DNA of 21,297 bases from DAOMOD01 sp035444205 (GTDB lineage: Bacteria; Pseudomonadota; Gammaproteobacteria; Xanthomonadales; BPKI01). The notes under the pieces were generated by a model. That model ran no database searches. It was not told the DNA's origin and saw nothing but the letters and a program-made list of their open reading frames with translations. Shown in pieces: positions 20,152 through 21,297 of this stretch (within the stretch, counting starts at the first letter, position 1; every line of letters begins with the position of its first letter). The DNA lies in the NCBI GenBank assembly GCA_035444205.1, contig DAOMOD010000058.1, positions 1 through 21,297 of the forward strand, read 5' to 3'. The position numbers and the translations under genes are program-made.

Positions 20152-21297
20152 ATGTCCACCGACCCCCGCCACGATCCGAGTCGCGTCATCCGCGCGCCGC
20201 GCGGAAGCGAGCTGAGCTGCAAGTCCTGGCTCAGCGAAGCCGCCTACCGGATGTTGCAGAACAACCTCGATGCCGAGGTGGCCGAGGACCCTGCCTCGCT
20301 TGTGGTCTATGGCGGCATCGGCCGCGCAGCCCGCGATTGGGCCTGCTACGACGCCATCCTCAAGGCTCTTCGCGAACTCCGCGACGACGAGACGTTGCTG
20401 GTGCAGTCGGGCAAGCCGGTGGGGGTGTTTGCCACCCACGCCGACGCGCCGCGCGTGCTGATCGCCAACTCCAATCTGGTGCCGGCGTGGGCCACCTGGG
20501 AGCATTTCCACGAGCTGGATCGCAAGGGCCTGATGATGTACGGGCAGATGACGGCGGGCTCGTGGATCTATATCGGCAGCCAGGGCATCGTGCAGGGAAC
20601 TTACGAGACCTTCGTCGAGATGGGCCGCCAGCATCATGGTGGCAACCTGCGCGGCAAGTGGATTCTTACTGCGGGTCTCGGTGGCATGGGCGGCGCACAG
20701 CCGCTGGCTGCCAGCCTGGCCGGTGCCTGCTCGCTCAACATCGAGTGCCAGCAAAGCCGTATCGATTTCCGCCTGAAGACGCGCTACGTCGACGAGCAGG
20801 CGGATGATCTGGATGATGCGTTGGCGCGCATTCGCGGCTACGCAGCCGCCGGCGAGGCGAGGTCGATCGCCCTGCTCGGCAACGCTGCCGAGATCCTCCC
20901 CGAGATGGTGAGGCGCGGAGTACGCCCCGATGCCGTCACCGACCAGACCAGCGCGCACGATCCGGTCAATGGCTACCTGCCGATCGGCTGGACCGTCGAG
21001 CAGTGGTTCGAACTGCGCCAGAGCAACCCGGCCGGCACCGCCAAAGCCGCCAAGCAGTCGATGCGCGCCCACGTGGAGGCCATGCTGGCCTTCCACGACA
21101 TGGGCGTCCCCACTTTCGACTACGGCAACAACATCCGCCAGATGGCCAAGGACGAGGGCTGCGACCGCGCCTTCGATTTCCCCGGTTTCGTGCCTGCCTT
21201 CGTGCGCCCGCTGTTCTGCCGGGGTATCGGGCCGTTCCGCTGGGTGGCGTTGTCGGGCGATCCCGAGGACATCTACCGCACCGACGCCAGGGTCAAG
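20152..21297 (+). CDS. hutU: Urocanate hydratase (3' end beyond window)
   Basis: The first 382 codons of an enzyme normally about 555 residues long; it is open to the window edge, not broken. Urocanase adds water to urocanate to form 4-imidazolone-5-propionate, using tightly bound NAD+. Visible family features are VVYGGIGRAARDW, LVQSGKPVGVF, LIANSNLVPAWATWEHF, MTAGSWIYIGSQGIVQGTYE, the NAD-binding LTAGLGGMGGAQPLA, DQTSAHDPVNGYLP, FDYGNNIRQMA and FCRGIGPFRWVALSGDP at the edge. ATG 20152 has GGAG 7 nt upstream and gives the usual N-terminus. It is on the same strand as hutF but with its own -10 sequence, so it may be transcribed separately. Its product feeds HutI, encoded at 17289-18518. Confidence 0.97.
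   Translation, partial: MSTDPRHDPSRVIRAPRGSELSCKSWLSEAAYRMLQNNLDAEVAEDPASLVVYGGIGRAARDWACYDAILKALRELRDDETLLVQSGKPVGVFATHADAPRVLIANSNLVPAWATWEHFHELDRKGLMMYGQMTAGSWIYIGSQGIVQGTYETFVEMGRQHHGGNLRGKWILTAGLGGMGGAQPLAASLAGACSLNIECQQSRIDFRLKTRYVDEQADDLDDALARIRGYAAAGEARSIALLGNAAEILPEMVRRGVRPDAVTDQTSAHDPVNGYLPIGWTVEQWFELRQSNPAGTAKAAKQSMRAHVEAMLAFHDMGVPTFDYGNNIRQMAKDEGCDRAFDFPGFVPAFVRPLFCRGIGPFRWVALSGDPEDIYRTDARVK

Overview
The window is a high-GC, gene-dense chromosomal segment of a gammaproteobacterium, most likely Xanthomonadales (Lysobacterales). Supporting signs are the gene families present (LpxH, DUF455, DUF4399, a HutF-type histidine pathway, an IPTL-CTERM-like tail) and many short GTAG-headed palindromes. 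These resemble the REP/SMAG elements described from Stenotrophomonas. The order is inferred from these features only; there is no rRNA or marker phylogeny here.

Layout: 1-516 has a cluster of structured repeats, then a DUF455 ferritin-like gene (517-1326). Positions 1488-4171 hold three same-strand genes for secreted proteins: one ending in a dockerin-like duplicated motif, one small exported protein, and one with a cohesin-like N-terminal domain, two tandem repeats and an IPTL-CTERM-like anchor. A strong UUCG terminator follows at 4202-4231. Next come a cyclophilin-lpxH operon on the minus strand, a divergent DUF4399 gene, a dense REP array (6452-6893) and gltX.

Positions 8600-16960 form a zinc-homeostasis region: zur, an overlapping zinc-carboxypeptidase-like gene, a ZnuD-like TonB receptor, a four-gene Zrg-type ABC cluster (DUF2796 protein, ATPase, FtsX-like permease, DUF3299 protein) and a divergent MerC-domain gene. 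Zur-box-like sites lie upstream of the receptor and in the zrgA/merC divergent region. The proposed circuit is that Zur with zinc represses outer-membrane uptake (the receptor), periplasmic capture and transfer (His-rich DUF2796 protein plus ABC pump) and the small membrane protein.

Positions 17022-17156 hold a tiny ribosomal protein THX gene. The last part is histidine utilisation: hutI (minus), hutF (plus) and the first 382 codons of hutU, which runs off the window end. HutU, HutI and HutF catalyse urocanate to imidazolonepropionate to formiminoglutamate to formylglutamate. A 167-nt inverted repeat lies between hutF and hutU.

The two most notable things are the cohesin/dockerin-like secreted gene set in a non-cellulosomal gammaproteobacterium, and a family of 72-90 nt bipartite GTAG...CTAC elements, two of which appear to supply the stop codon of the adjacent gene. 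No tRNA, rRNA, CRISPR array or transposase gene was recognised.
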